From positions 62,001 through 126,000 of the forward strand of contig CAVVQV010000006.1 of assembly GCA_963750495.1 (NCBI GenBank): DNA of 64,000 nt. The letters are read 5' to 3'. The notes under the pieces were generated by a model. The model had not been told where the DNA came from. It did no database searches and was given only the letters and a program-made list of their open reading frames with translations. Position 1 is the first letter of the stretch. Every line of letters begins with the position of its first letter. The position numbers and the translations under genes are program-made. Positions 50,128-60,252 of this stretch are shown in pieces. The stretch comes from JANLYC01 sp963750495 (lineage in GTDB: Bacteria; Actinomycetota; Actinomycetes; Propionibacteriales; Nocardioidaceae).

Positions 50128-51552
50128 ATGGCCAAGACGTCACCGCGCAAACCCACCGAGAGCTACCGCTGCGGAGAGTGCGGGTGGACGTCGATGAAGT
50201 GGGTCGGCCGGTGCGGTGAGTGCCAGGCGTGGGGCACCATCGAGGAGGCCGGTGCACCCAAGGTCACGCACGTGAAGGCGGGGCCGGTCACGACGCCGGC
50301 CGTGCCGATCTCACAGGTGCGGTCCGAAGCCGCCACGGCCCAGTCCAGTGGGGTGTCCGAGCTGGACCGCGTGCTCGGCGGCGGCATCGTGCCCGGTGCG
50401 GTGCTCCTGCTGGCCGGCGAGCCGGGCGTCGGCAAGTCCACCCTCCTGCTCGAGGTCGCGGCCCAGGTGGCGCGTGGCGGGCAGCGGACGCTCTACGTTT
50501 CGGGCGAGGAGTCGGCAGCTCAGGTGCGGCTGCGGGCAGAGCGCACGAACGCGCTCGAGGACAAGCTGTTCCTCGCCGCCGAGACCGACCTGTCCGCCGT
50601 CCTCGGCCACATCGACGCGGTCAAGCCCGACCTGCTCGTCATCGACTCGGTCCAGACGATCGCCACCGCCGACATCGACGGGGTCGCCGGGGGCGTCACC
50701 CAGGTCCGGGCGGTCACTGCCGCCCTGGTCCGGGTGGCCAAGGAGCGCCACCTGCCGACGTTGCTGGTCGGCCATGTCACGAAGGACGGTTCGATCGCCG
50801 GTCCGCGGGCGCTCGAGCACATCGTCGACGTCGTGCTGCAGTTCGAGGGCGAGCGCAACACCCGACTGCGCCTGCTGAGGGCCGTCAAGAACCGGTTCGG
50901 CCCCGTCGACGAGATCGGCTGCTTCGACCTGTCCGACGGTGGCATCGTCGAGGTCGCCGACCCGACCGGGCTGTTCTTGTCCAGACACTCCGAACCCATG
51001 TCCGGCACCTGCGTGACCGTGACCCTCGAGGGCCGGCGTCCCCTGCTGGCTGAGGTGCAGGCGCTTGTCACTCCCAGCCCCGTGCCGTCGCCCCGCCGCG
51101 CCGTCAGCGGTATCGACTCGGCCCGGCTCGCGATGCTGCTCGCGGTCCTGCAACGCCGGGTCGGGCTCGGCGTCTCTTCCGCCGACGTCTACGCCGCCAC
51201 TGTCGGCGGAGCCTCGCTGCGCGGGCCGGCGTCTGACCTGGCGGTTGCCGTCGCCGTCGCCAGTGCCACGGTCAACACACCGGTGCGCGACGCCACGGTC
51301 GCGATCGGTGAGGTGGGGTTGGCCGGTGAGCTGCGCCGCGTCCCCGACATCGGTTTGCGCTGCAGTGAGGCCGCGCGCCTCGGTTTCCGGTACGCCGTCA
51401 TACCCAGTCATCACGACGTGCCCCACGCGACGATTCCCAAGGTCGACGGCATGACTCTCATCGAGTGCCACAACCTCGACCGCGCGCTGACGGTCCTGGG
51501 CATCGCTCATCAGCCGGTCCCGCAGGGAGGCACCGACCTGTTCATCGTGTGA
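50128..51552 (+). CDS. radA: DNA repair protein RadA (Sms)
   Basis: The 474-residue RecA-like helicase aids branch migration in recombination. It has the zinc finger C15-x2-C18-x10-C29-x2-C32 (YRCGECGW, GRCGEC), Walker A GEPGVGKST (97-105), the RadA motif KNRFGPVDE, and a Lon-protease-like C-terminal domain (about 330-450). ATG 50128 was chosen because the zinc finger follows at once; a longer frame upstream has no support. It is followed by disA, 84 nt on. Confidence 0.96.
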   Translation: MAKTSPRKPTESYRCGECGWTSMKWVGRCGECQAWGTIEEAGAPKVTHVKAGPVTTPAVPISQVRSEAATAQSSGVSELDRVLGGGIVPGAVLLLAGEPGVGKSTLLLEVAAQVARGGQRTLYVSGEESAAQVRLRAERTNALEDKLFLAAETDLSAVLGHIDAVKPDLLVIDSVQTIATADIDGVAGGVTQVRAVTAALVRVAKERHLPTLLVGHVTKDGSIAGPRALEHIVDVVLQFEGERNTRLRLLRAVKNRFGPVDEIGCFDLSDGGIVEVADPTGLFLSRHSEPMSGTCVTVTLEGRRPLLAEVQALVTPSPVPSPRRAVSGIDSARLAMLLAVLQRRVGLGVSSADVYAATVGGASLRGPASDLAVAVAVASATVNTPVRDATVAIGEVGLAGELRRVPDIGLRCSEAARLGFRYAVIPSHHDVPHATIPKVDGMTLIECHNLDRALTVLGIAHQPVPQGGTDLFIV

Positions 51553-51636
51553 GCCGGTCGACCGCGCCCGTCAGCGGGGCCGTCGACACGCCCTACACTG
51601 AACGCGCGCATCACTGGAGTGATCAGAGGGGAACAC

Positions 51637-52722
51637 GTGGCAGGCGGCGACAGGCACAAACCCGGGGCACGGCTGCGGGCGACCATGGCGGCAGTGGCAC
51701 CCGGCACCGAGCTCCGTGAAGGGCTCGAGCGGGTGCTCCGTGGCCGTACGGGTGCCCTCGTCGTCCTCGGCAACGACCGCACGGTCGAGTCCCTCTCGAC
51801 GGGTGGGTTCGTGCTCGACATCGACTTCACCGCAACAGCCTTGCGCGAACTGGCGAAGATGGACGGTGCGATCGTCTGCGACCGCGAGGCAACGCGCATC
51901 ATCCGCGCCGGCGTCCACCTGATGCCCGACTCCGCCGTACAGACGCAGGAGACCGGGACCCGGCACCGCACCGCCGACCGCGTGGCCCGGCAGACCGGGT
52001 TCCCCGTGATCTCGGTGTCGCAGTCCATGCGCACGATCGCCCTGTACGTCGGAGAGATGCGGTATGTACTCGAGGACACCGGGTCGATCCTCTCCAAGGC
52101 CAACCAGGCGCTGGCGACGCTGGAGCGCTACAAGATGCGCCTCGACGAGGTGTCCGGCACGTTGTCGGCCCTCGAGATCGAGGATCTGGTCACGGTCCGC
52201 GACGTCGCCTCCGTGGCGCAGCGGCTCGAGATGGTGCTGCGCATCGCGACCGAGATCGAGGACTACGTGCTCGAGCTCGGCACCGACGGCCGGCTGCTCT
52301 CGTTGCAGCTCGACGAGCTCGTGGCCGGTGTCGACCACGAACGCGAGCTCGTGATCCGTGACTACCTCCCGACCGGGCGTCGCGCCCGGACCGCCGACTC
52401 CGTGCTCGCCGACGTCGATGCACTGAGCTCGACCGAGCTGCTCGACATCGGCACCGTCGGGCGCGCGCTCGGTCTCGGAGGTGCCGAGAGCCTCGACAGC
52501 GCAGTCAGCCCGCGGGGGTTCCGCCTGCTGGCGAAGGTGCCCCGACTGCCTGGGGCGGTCGTCGAGCGGCTCGTCGACCACTTCGGCACGTTGCAGAAGC
52601 TGTTGGCCGCGAGCATCGACGACCTGCAAGCCGTCGACGGCGTCGGCGAGAGCCGCGCCCGATCGGTACGCGAAGGGTTGTCGCGCCTCGCCGAGTCCTC
52701 CATCCTCGAACGCTACGTGTGA
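51637..52722 (+). CDS. disA: DNA integrity scanning diadenylate cyclase DisA
   Basis: The 361-residue protein makes c-di-AMP from two ATP and scans DNA for branched structures. The cyclase domain has KMDGAIVCD (DGA at 76-78) and TGTRHRTADRVA (RHR at 109-111). A helical middle leads to helix-hairpin-helix motifs at the C-terminus (LDIGTVGRALGLGG, LQAVDGVGESRARSVREGL). GTG 51637 was chosen for its AGAGGGG Shine-Dalgarno. Placement after radA is conserved. Confidence 0.96.
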   Translation: MAGGDRHKPGARLRATMAAVAPGTELREGLERVLRGRTGALVVLGNDRTVESLSTGGFVLDIDFTATALRELAKMDGAIVCDREATRIIRAGVHLMPDSAVQTQETGTRHRTADRVARQTGFPVISVSQSMRTIALYVGEMRYVLEDTGSILSKANQALATLERYKMRLDEVSGTLSALEIEDLVTVRDVASVAQRLEMVLRIATEIEDYVLELGTDGRLLSLQLDELVAGVDHERELVIRDYLPTGRRARTADSVLADVDALSSTELLDIGTVGRALGLGGAESLDSAVSPRGFRLLAKVPRLPGAVVERLVDHFGTLQKLLAASIDDLQAVDGVGESRARSVREGLSRLAESSILERYV

Positions 52723-52771
52723 CCTCTACCCTGATCTGACCTGGCCCTCATCTGACCTGGCCCTAGGCGTT

Positions 52772-52809
52772 TGCCTAGTTCACAAGCCAGCTGGCTGGTG
52801 AACTAGGCA
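52772..52809. repeat. dispersed palindromic element, copy 3 (diverged)
   Basis: Arms TGCCTAGTTCACAAGCCAG (52772-52790) and CTGGCTGGTGAACTAGGCA (52791-52809) pair with one mismatch and no loop. The left arm with its GCGTTT flank matches copies 1 and 2; the centre is CAGCTG in place of CAGGTG, and the right flank has changed. It lies between the convergent disA and membrane-protein genes. Confidence 0.85.
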
Positions 52810-52844
52810 GATTCACCTTGGGTTCAGGGCGCCTGCCTCGTCGG

Positions 52845-53594
52845 TCACTTCGCCTTGATGTCGAAGTACGCCTTGTGCGGGTCGCCACCGATGAGCGCCG
52901 CCTGCACCCAGTACCCGCCCGGCGTCGGCAGCGTGTCGAACGGCTGGCAGTTCGGCGCGGACCGCCGCCCGTCCCAGTGGAACTCGTACGCCGTCGGCGG
53001 ATCGGCCCGGACCACGACCTCCTTCGCCCGCAGCAGGTCAGGACAGTCGTCGCTGGACCACACGACGTCCCGGCCCGACGTCACCCGCACGACCAGGTCG
53101 TCGGGCGTGATGGCCAGGGTGCACGCCGGCGTGTCTGTGCTGGTCAGCAACAACGTGGCGGTGTTGGGCTCGCCCGGAGCAGAGTCGGCCACGTCGATCT
53201 CCATGGTGACGCCAGTCGGGCTGCACGGTCCGGTCGGCTGCGCCAACGCAGTCTTCTTCACCTTCGTGGGCTGGCCTGGTTTCGTCGAGGTGTCCCCGCC
53301 ACCTGTCGGTTGACTGGGCTTGGCCGGCCGGCTCGTTGACCCCCGCGTCTTCTTTGTCGCCGTGGGCTGCTTCCGCGACCGCTGCACCGGTGAGGTGGAC
53401 GGGGCCGTGCTCGAAGGCGACGACGTCACACCCGGGGACGCCGCCGCGGGCACCTTGGGATCAGCGCTTCCCGACCCGGCCAACAACCACCATGCGACGC
53501 TGACCACCAGCACCACGGCGAACAGCAGCACGAGCCGCCGCACCCAGTACACCTTGGGCGGCAGCGGTCCCGCCGGCCGCATCATGGTGCTCAT
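52845..53594 (-). CDS. membrane-anchored secreted protein with Thr/Ser/Lys-rich linker
   Basis: The 249-residue protein has one transmembrane helix (21-39), a 90-residue linker of Ser, Thr, Pro and Lys, and an extracytoplasmic beta-rich domain with four cysteines (GPCSPTGV, PACTLAI, DDCPDLL, PNCQPFD) and W-rich ends (GGYWVQA). Similar proteins sit next to disA or mutY in related genera. Function unknown. The ATG at 53594 lies 6 nt after a TAGCGT box, probably leaderless. Confidence 0.78.
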   Translation of the reverse strand: MSTMMRPAGPLPPKVYWVRRLVLLFAVVLVVSVAWWLLAGSGSADPKVPAAASPGVTSSPSSTAPSTSPVQRSRKQPTATKKTRGSTSRPAKPSQPTGGGDTSTKPGQPTKVKKTALAQPTGPCSPTGVTMEIDVADSAPGEPNTATLLLTSTDTPACTLAITPDDLVVRVTSGRDVVWSSDDCPDLLRAKEVVVRADPPTAYEFHWDGRRSAPNCQPFDTLPTPGGYWVQAALIGGDPHKAYFDIKAK

Positions 53595-53600
53595 GTGCCA

Positions 53601-53606
53601 ACGCTA
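53601..53606 (-). promoter_or_regulatory. leaderless -10 box of the secreted-protein gene
   Basis: Minus-strand TAGCGT ends 6 nt before the ATG at 53594. Confidence 0.45.
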
Positions 53607-53698
53607 ACGTGGTGTTCTGGTGATTCGTGGCAGCGCGCCGAGCGGCGGCAAAGACGCTGCTGCGGGCCCACCGCACACCACCCAGGGAAGGAACGCGC

Positions 53699-54580
53699 GT
53701 GCACCCGATCGACGTTCCGGACCTCCACCGTCGGATCCTCCGCTGGTATGACGACCACCGCCGGACCCTGCCGTGGCGCGAACCAGGAGCCGGCGCCTGG
53801 GCTGTGCTGGTCAGCGAGGTGATGCTCCAGCAGACGCCTGTCGCCCGGGTTCTGCCCGCATACGACGCGTGGATGTCGCGCTGGCCGACGCCGTCAGCGC
53901 TCGCGGCAGAGCAGCCCGGCGAGGCCGTTCGAATGTGGGGACGGCTCGGCTACCCGCGCCGCGCCCTTCGGCTGCATGCGGCGGCCACCGTGATCGACCG
54001 TGACCACGACGACGTGCTGCCGTCCAGCTATGCCCAGCTGCGCGCCCTCCCAGGTGTCGGCGACTACACCGCCAACGCGGTGCTCGCGTTCGCGTATCGC
54101 CAACGGGCACCCGTGCTCGACACGAACGTCCGTCGCGTCCATGCGCGGATCATCAACGGGGCCGAGTTCCCGCCCCTCGGCGTCCTGGCCGCCGAGCGCG
54201 GCACGGCCGAAGCGCTCCTGCCGGCCGACGACGAGACCGCCGCCACCTGGAGCGTCGCCGTGATGGAGCTCGGGGCACTGACCTGCCTCGCCCGCTCACC
54301 GAAGTGCACGACGTGCCCGGTGGCAGAGCTCTGCGCGTGGAGAGCGGACGGATACCCACCCCATGACGGACCGCCGCGCCGCGGCCAGACGTACGCGGGC
54401 ACCGACCGGCAATGTCGTGGCCGCATCCTCGCGCTGCTCAGGGACACCCCTGACGCGATCGATCCAGCCTGCATCGGCACCGTCTGGGCCGATGAGCGCC
54501 AGCGCGAGCGGGCCTTGCAGTCCCTGCTCGACGACGGGCTCGTCGTACGCCGGCCGGACGGCATGCTCAGCCTGCCGTGA
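53699..54580 (+). CDS. mutY: A/G-specific adenine glycosylase
   Basis: The 293-residue enzyme removes adenine mispaired with 8-oxoguanine. It shows SEVMLQQTPVARV with the catalytic glutamate, the helix-hairpin-helix LPGVGDYTANAVLAFA, the catalytic aspartate in VLDTNVRRV, and the [4Fe-4S] cysteines in CLARSPKCTTCPVAELC (spacing 6-2-5). The C-terminal MutT-like recognition domain is short, as in other actinobacteria. GTG 53699 follows AGGGAAGGA; a longer frame starts at 53627. Confidence 0.93.
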   Translation: MHPIDVPDLHRRILRWYDDHRRTLPWREPGAGAWAVLVSEVMLQQTPVARVLPAYDAWMSRWPTPSALAAEQPGEAVRMWGRLGYPRRALRLHAAATVIDRDHDDVLPSSYAQLRALPGVGDYTANAVLAFAYRQRAPVLDTNVRRVHARIINGAEFPPLGVLAAERGTAEALLPADDETAATWSVAVMELGALTCLARSPKCTTCPVAELCAWRADGYPPHDGPPRRGQTYAGTDRQCRGRILALLRDTPDAIDPACIGTVWADERQRERALQSLLDDGLVVRRPDGMLSLP

Positions 54581-54626
54581 CCATGCGCGGCACCCACCTG
54601 CGACCCAGCCGGTCCGGCAGACATGC

Positions 54627-54662
54627 GAAGGCCCCCACTCACGATCGTGAGTGGGGGCCTTC
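54627..54662. terminator. perfect 36-bp palindrome between mutY and clpC
   Basis: Sixteen-base arms (54627-54642 and 54647-54662) surround GATC, which is itself symmetric, so the whole is a perfect palindrome. It sits between two convergent stops and lacks a T-tract on either side. Confidence 0.85.
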
Positions 54663-54683
54663 GAGGTCAACCGCGACGTCGGG

Positions 54684-57200
<2,517 letters not shown>

Positions 57201-57376
57201 ATGACTGATCGCTCCTCGGTAGTGCGTTGCGCCCCATGTTAGTCGGAGAGCCAACCCCTGGCCGCCTGAACGGTCCCCCGCCGTGGAAGCGGTGCAGAAC
57301 CAGGGATGGTCGGCGGATTGGGGAACTCGCCAGGATTCGGCGGGACTTCGTGTTCAACCCCGAGGTGAGGCGGCAT

Positions 57377-57405
57377 GTTCCCCCGACGTTACGCCGGGGG
57401 CGAAC
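57377..57405 (-). terminator. stem-loop between lsr2 and clpC
   Basis: GTTC-CCCCG and CGGGG-GC-GAAC form a bulged stem about 48 nt after the lsr2 stop. The rest of the 252-nt gap (57201-57452) holds the clpC promoter region and nothing else that I can identify. Confidence 0.5.
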
Positions 57406-57452
57406 ACGCTGCCGCGCTGCTCAGGTGCAGCGCGTCCTTCCAGTGGCGCGGA

Positions 57453-57773
57453 CTAGTGGGCCGCCTCGTAGGCGGTCTTGACCTCGGCAGGCACCCGACC
57501 CCGGTCCGAAACCTCGAATCCGTTGGCGCGGGCCCACTCACGGACCTCGGAGGCGTTGGACCCTGCAGCGCGACCACGACCCGATCGACGACCCCTTGTC
57601 TGCGCACGGCGCCCGACGGCGACGTACTGCGCCAGGCTTTCCCGCAACTTCGTCGCATTCTTTGCAGAAAGGTCGACTTCGTAATTCGCGCCGTCCAAGC
57701 CGAACATCACCGTTTCGTCGGCACTGGTTCCGTCGAGGTCGTCTTCGAGAACGACATGCACGCGCTGAGCCAT
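57453..57773 (-). CDS. lsr2: nucleoid-associated xenogeneic silencer Lsr2
   Basis: The 106-residue protein binds AT-rich DNA and bridges it. The N-terminal dimerisation part is AQRVHVVLEDDLDG with TVMFGLDGANYEVDL, then ATKLRESLAQYV. The C-terminal domain (about 65-106) has EVREWARANGFEVSDRGR, where RGR inserts in the minor groove. ATG 57773 follows AAGGAG; a TTG two codons earlier is not used. It sits between lysS and clpC as in mycobacteria. Confidence 0.96.
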   Translation of the reverse strand: MAQRVHVVLEDDLDGTSADETVMFGLDGANYEVDLSAKNATKLRESLAQYVAVGRRAQTRGRRSGRGRAAGSNASEVREWARANGFEVSDRGRVPAEVKTAYEAAH

Positions 57774-57815
57774 GGACAACTCCTTGATTCGCCAAAGGCA
57801 AGAATGGTGACTCAG

Positions 57816-57844
57816 ACAATAGCATTAGGTACTGGGAGTGACTA
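57816..57844 (-). promoter_or_regulatory. candidate lsr2 promoter
   Basis: Minus strand TAGTCA (57839-57844), 17 nt, TATTGT (57816-57821). The area is visibly AT-richer than its surroundings, which would also allow Lsr2 to bind its own promoter. Confidence 0.35.
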
Positions 57845-57869
57845 ACGAAAAGCGGATCTCACGTGGCTT

Positions 57870-59384
57870 TCATTCGGGGCGAAGAAGCGGAAAGAGAATA
57901 GATTCGCGAATTCCCACGCCCCACAACAACATGACAAGGCGGTCGACGCCCATTCCCATTCCACCGGCCGGCGGCATACCGAACTCCAGTGCACGCAGGA
58001 AGTTCTCGTCCAGGTCCATGGCGTCGGCCGCCCCCTGAGCGGCCAGCTGGGACTGCGCGACCAATCGCTCACGTTGCACGACCGGGTCATTCAGCTCCGA
58101 ATAGGCAGGTGCGAGTTCTACCCCGTTGATGATGAGGTCGAAGGCCTCTCCGAGTCCCCCGATACTGCGGTGCTGCTTCGCAAGCGGCTTGACGTCTTCG
58201 GGATAGTCGCGGACAAATGTCGGCATGATCAGCGTGTGCTCGACCAGCTTTTCGTAGAGTTCGAGCGCAATGTCAGCCGCGCCCCATCCGGGCTGCAATG
58301 TCACCTCGTGTTTGTCGGCATAACCGCGCAGGGTGTCGGCGCCCGTGTCGGCCGTGATGTGCTCACTGACGGCTTCGGAGACAAGGTCGAGGAATGACGC
58401 GTGTCGCCATTCTCCTTCGAGGTCGATCTCGCTTCCGTCCCGAGCGACAACGACCGTGCGGCCGATGGCTCGGGCGGCATTCACCACGAGCTGGCGGATG
58501 AGCTCGGCCATCGTGTTGTAGTCACCGTAGGCCTGGTACGCCTCCAGCATCGAGAACTCCGCCGCGTGGGTGGAGTCGATCCCTTCGTTACGAAATGTCC
58601 GGCCGATCTCGTAGACCCTTTCGACCCCGCCCACCATGGCCTTCTTCAGATCGAGCTCCAGCGCGATCCGCAGCACCATGTCCTGGTCGAACGCATTCAG
58701 GTGCGTCCTGAACGGCCGGGCGCTCGCTCCCCCGTTCGTGAGCTGCAGGACCGGCGTCTCGACCTCGAGGAAGCCCTGGTCGTCCAGGGTGGCGCGGAGG
58801 GACTTCAGCACCGCTGCCTTGTCCCGGACGATCTGGCGCGCCTCCGGGCGGACGATCATGTCGACGTAACGCAAGCGCACGCGACCTTCGTCGGAGAGCG
58901 GCCTGTGCTCATTCGGCAGCGGCCGGATGGCCTTCGCCGCCATCTGCCAGGTGACGACCTGCACGGACAGCTCTCCCCGCCGACTGGTGACCACTTCACC
59001 CTGGACGGCGACCAGGTCGCCGAGGTCGACCAGCGCCTTGACGTCAGCGAGCGACTCCTCGCCGAGGTCGGCGAGGGAGAACATCGCTTGAAGCTCGGTG
59101 CCGTCGCCGGCGCGGAGCCGGGCGAAGCAGAGCTTGCCGGTGTTGCGGAGGAAGATGACCCGTCCGGCGACGGCGACGTGGTCTCCGGTGCGGTGGTCCG
59201 CACCGAGCGTCTCGGCGTCGTACGTCGCCACCAGCTCGGACAGCTCGTGGCTACGAGGCACCGAGATCGGGTAGGGATCGAGTCCGCGCGAGATCATCTT
59301 CTCGCGCTTGTCGAGGCGCACCTGCAACTGCTCGGGGAGGTCGTCTCCCGGCGCAGGCGGGGGGTGCTCGACAGGCTCGGTCAT
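57870..59384 (-). CDS. lysS: lysyl-tRNA synthetase (class II)
   Basis: The 504-residue enzyme charges tRNA-Lys. The OB-fold anticodon domain lies at about 60-165 (VAVAGRVIFLRNTGKLCFARL). Class II motifs are seen in RSLRATLDDQ-like KSLRATLDDQGFLEVETPVL, YEIGRTFRNEGIDSTHAAEF, and GMPPAGGMGMGVDRLVML. ATG at 59384 is 7 nt after TAGCCT, with no Shine-Dalgarno, so likely leaderless. The last 30 codons have lower G+C than the body. Confidence 0.96.
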   Translation of the reverse strand: MTEPVEHPPPAPGDDLPEQLQVRLDKREKMISRGLDPYPISVPRSHELSELVATYDAETLGADHRTGDHVAVAGRVIFLRNTGKLCFARLRAGDGTELQAMFSLADLGEESLADVKALVDLGDLVAVQGEVVTSRRGELSVQVVTWQMAAKAIRPLPNEHRPLSDEGRVRLRYVDMIVRPEARQIVRDKAAVLKSLRATLDDQGFLEVETPVLQLTNGGASARPFRTHLNAFDQDMVLRIALELDLKKAMVGGVERVYEIGRTFRNEGIDSTHAAEFSMLEAYQAYGDYNTMAELIRQLVVNAARAIGRTVVVARDGSEIDLEGEWRHASFLDLVSEAVSEHITADTGADTLRGYADKHEVTLQPGWGAADIALELYEKLVEHTLIMPTFVRDYPEDVKPLAKQHRSIGGLGEAFDLIINGVELAPAYSELNDPVVQRERLVAQSQLAAQGAADAMDLDENFLRALEFGMPPAGGMGMGVDRLVMLLWGVGIRESILFPLLRPE

Positions 59385-59391
59385 GGTCCAC

Positions 59392-59397
59392 AGGCTA
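59392..59397 (-). promoter_or_regulatory. leaderless -10 box of lysS
   Basis: Minus-strand TAGCCT ends 7 nt before the ATG at 59384, in the 88-nt gap after coaX. Confidence 0.5.
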
Positions 59398-59472
59398 CGG
59401 CATCGTCACCTGGCGACTGAGCGCGATATCGCACTGCTGGCAAGGCGGATCAGCACTGGAGCAGGGCTCGGC

Positions 59473-60252
59473 TCAGCGTTGGTTGCGCTCGTACACGAGC
59501 CGAAGGCCGTCCAGGGTGAGGAGTGGCTCGACGTCGGTCAGCGTGGTGCAGGCAGCAACGACTGCAGAGTCCAGGTGACCGGTCGCGACCACCCGTGGTG
59601 GCGGTCCGCCCAGCTCGGCGATGATCCGGGTCACCAACCCGTCGACGAGCCCGGCAAACCCGTTGACGGCGCCGGACTGCAGTGCCTCGATCGTGTTCTT
59701 GGCGATCACCGATCTCGGCTTCTCGACCTCGACTTGGCGCAACTGGGCGCCGTGACGCCGCAGTGCCTCGACCGAGATGCCGACACCGGGCGCAATCGCA
59801 CCACCGATGTATCGACCTGTCTCGTCCACCACGTCGAACGTGATGGCGGTACCGAGATCGACGACGACCACTGGGCCTCCCCACCGGGCCGCGGCTGCCA
59901 CGGCGTTCGCCACCCGGTCGGTGCCGACCTCACGCGGATTGTCCATGTGGACAGGTAGGCCGGTCTTGACGCCAGGCCCCATGACCAGCACCTCTGCCCG
60001 CGGGAAGTAGATGCTCGTCATCGCGCGCAGCTCGTGCAGGACAGCGGGAACCGTCGAGGAGATGCACAACCCCGTCACCTCAGTGGCCTGCGGACCGGAC
60101 TCGTGCTCCGTGAGGCCACTCATGACGAGCCCCCACTCGTCCGCCGTACGCCGTGGCTCGGTCGACACCCGCCAGTGCGACAGCCGTTCGGCGCCCTCGA
60201 ACAGGCCGAACGTGGTCTGTTCGTTGCGTACGTTCACGCACAGGACGCTCAT
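59473..60252 (-). CDS. coaX: type III pantothenate kinase, with altered N-terminal motif
   Basis: The 259-residue ASKHA-fold protein should phosphorylate pantothenate at the start of CoA synthesis. Conserved parts: PGVKTGLPVHMDNPREVGTDRVANAVAA, VVVDLGTAITFDVV, GGAIAPGVGISVEAL, ALQSGAVNGFAGLVDGL. The usual N-terminal D-x-[GR]-N-T site reads NVRNEQT here: asparagine replaces the aspartate and glutamate the threonine. Its ATG overlaps the nadB-nadC stop (TGATG). panD and panC lie upstream in the same direction. Confidence 0.88.
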   Translation of the reverse strand: MSVLCVNVRNEQTTFGLFEGAERLSHWRVSTEPRRTADEWGLVMSGLTEHESGPQATEVTGLCISSTVPAVLHELRAMTSIYFPRAEVLVMGPGVKTGLPVHMDNPREVGTDRVANAVAAAARWGGPVVVVDLGTAITFDVVDETGRYIGGAIAPGVGISVEALRRHGAQLRQVEVEKPRSVIAKNTIEALQSGAVNGFAGLVDGLVTRIIAELGGPPPRVVATGHLDSAVVAACTTLTDVEPLLTLDGLRLVYERNQR

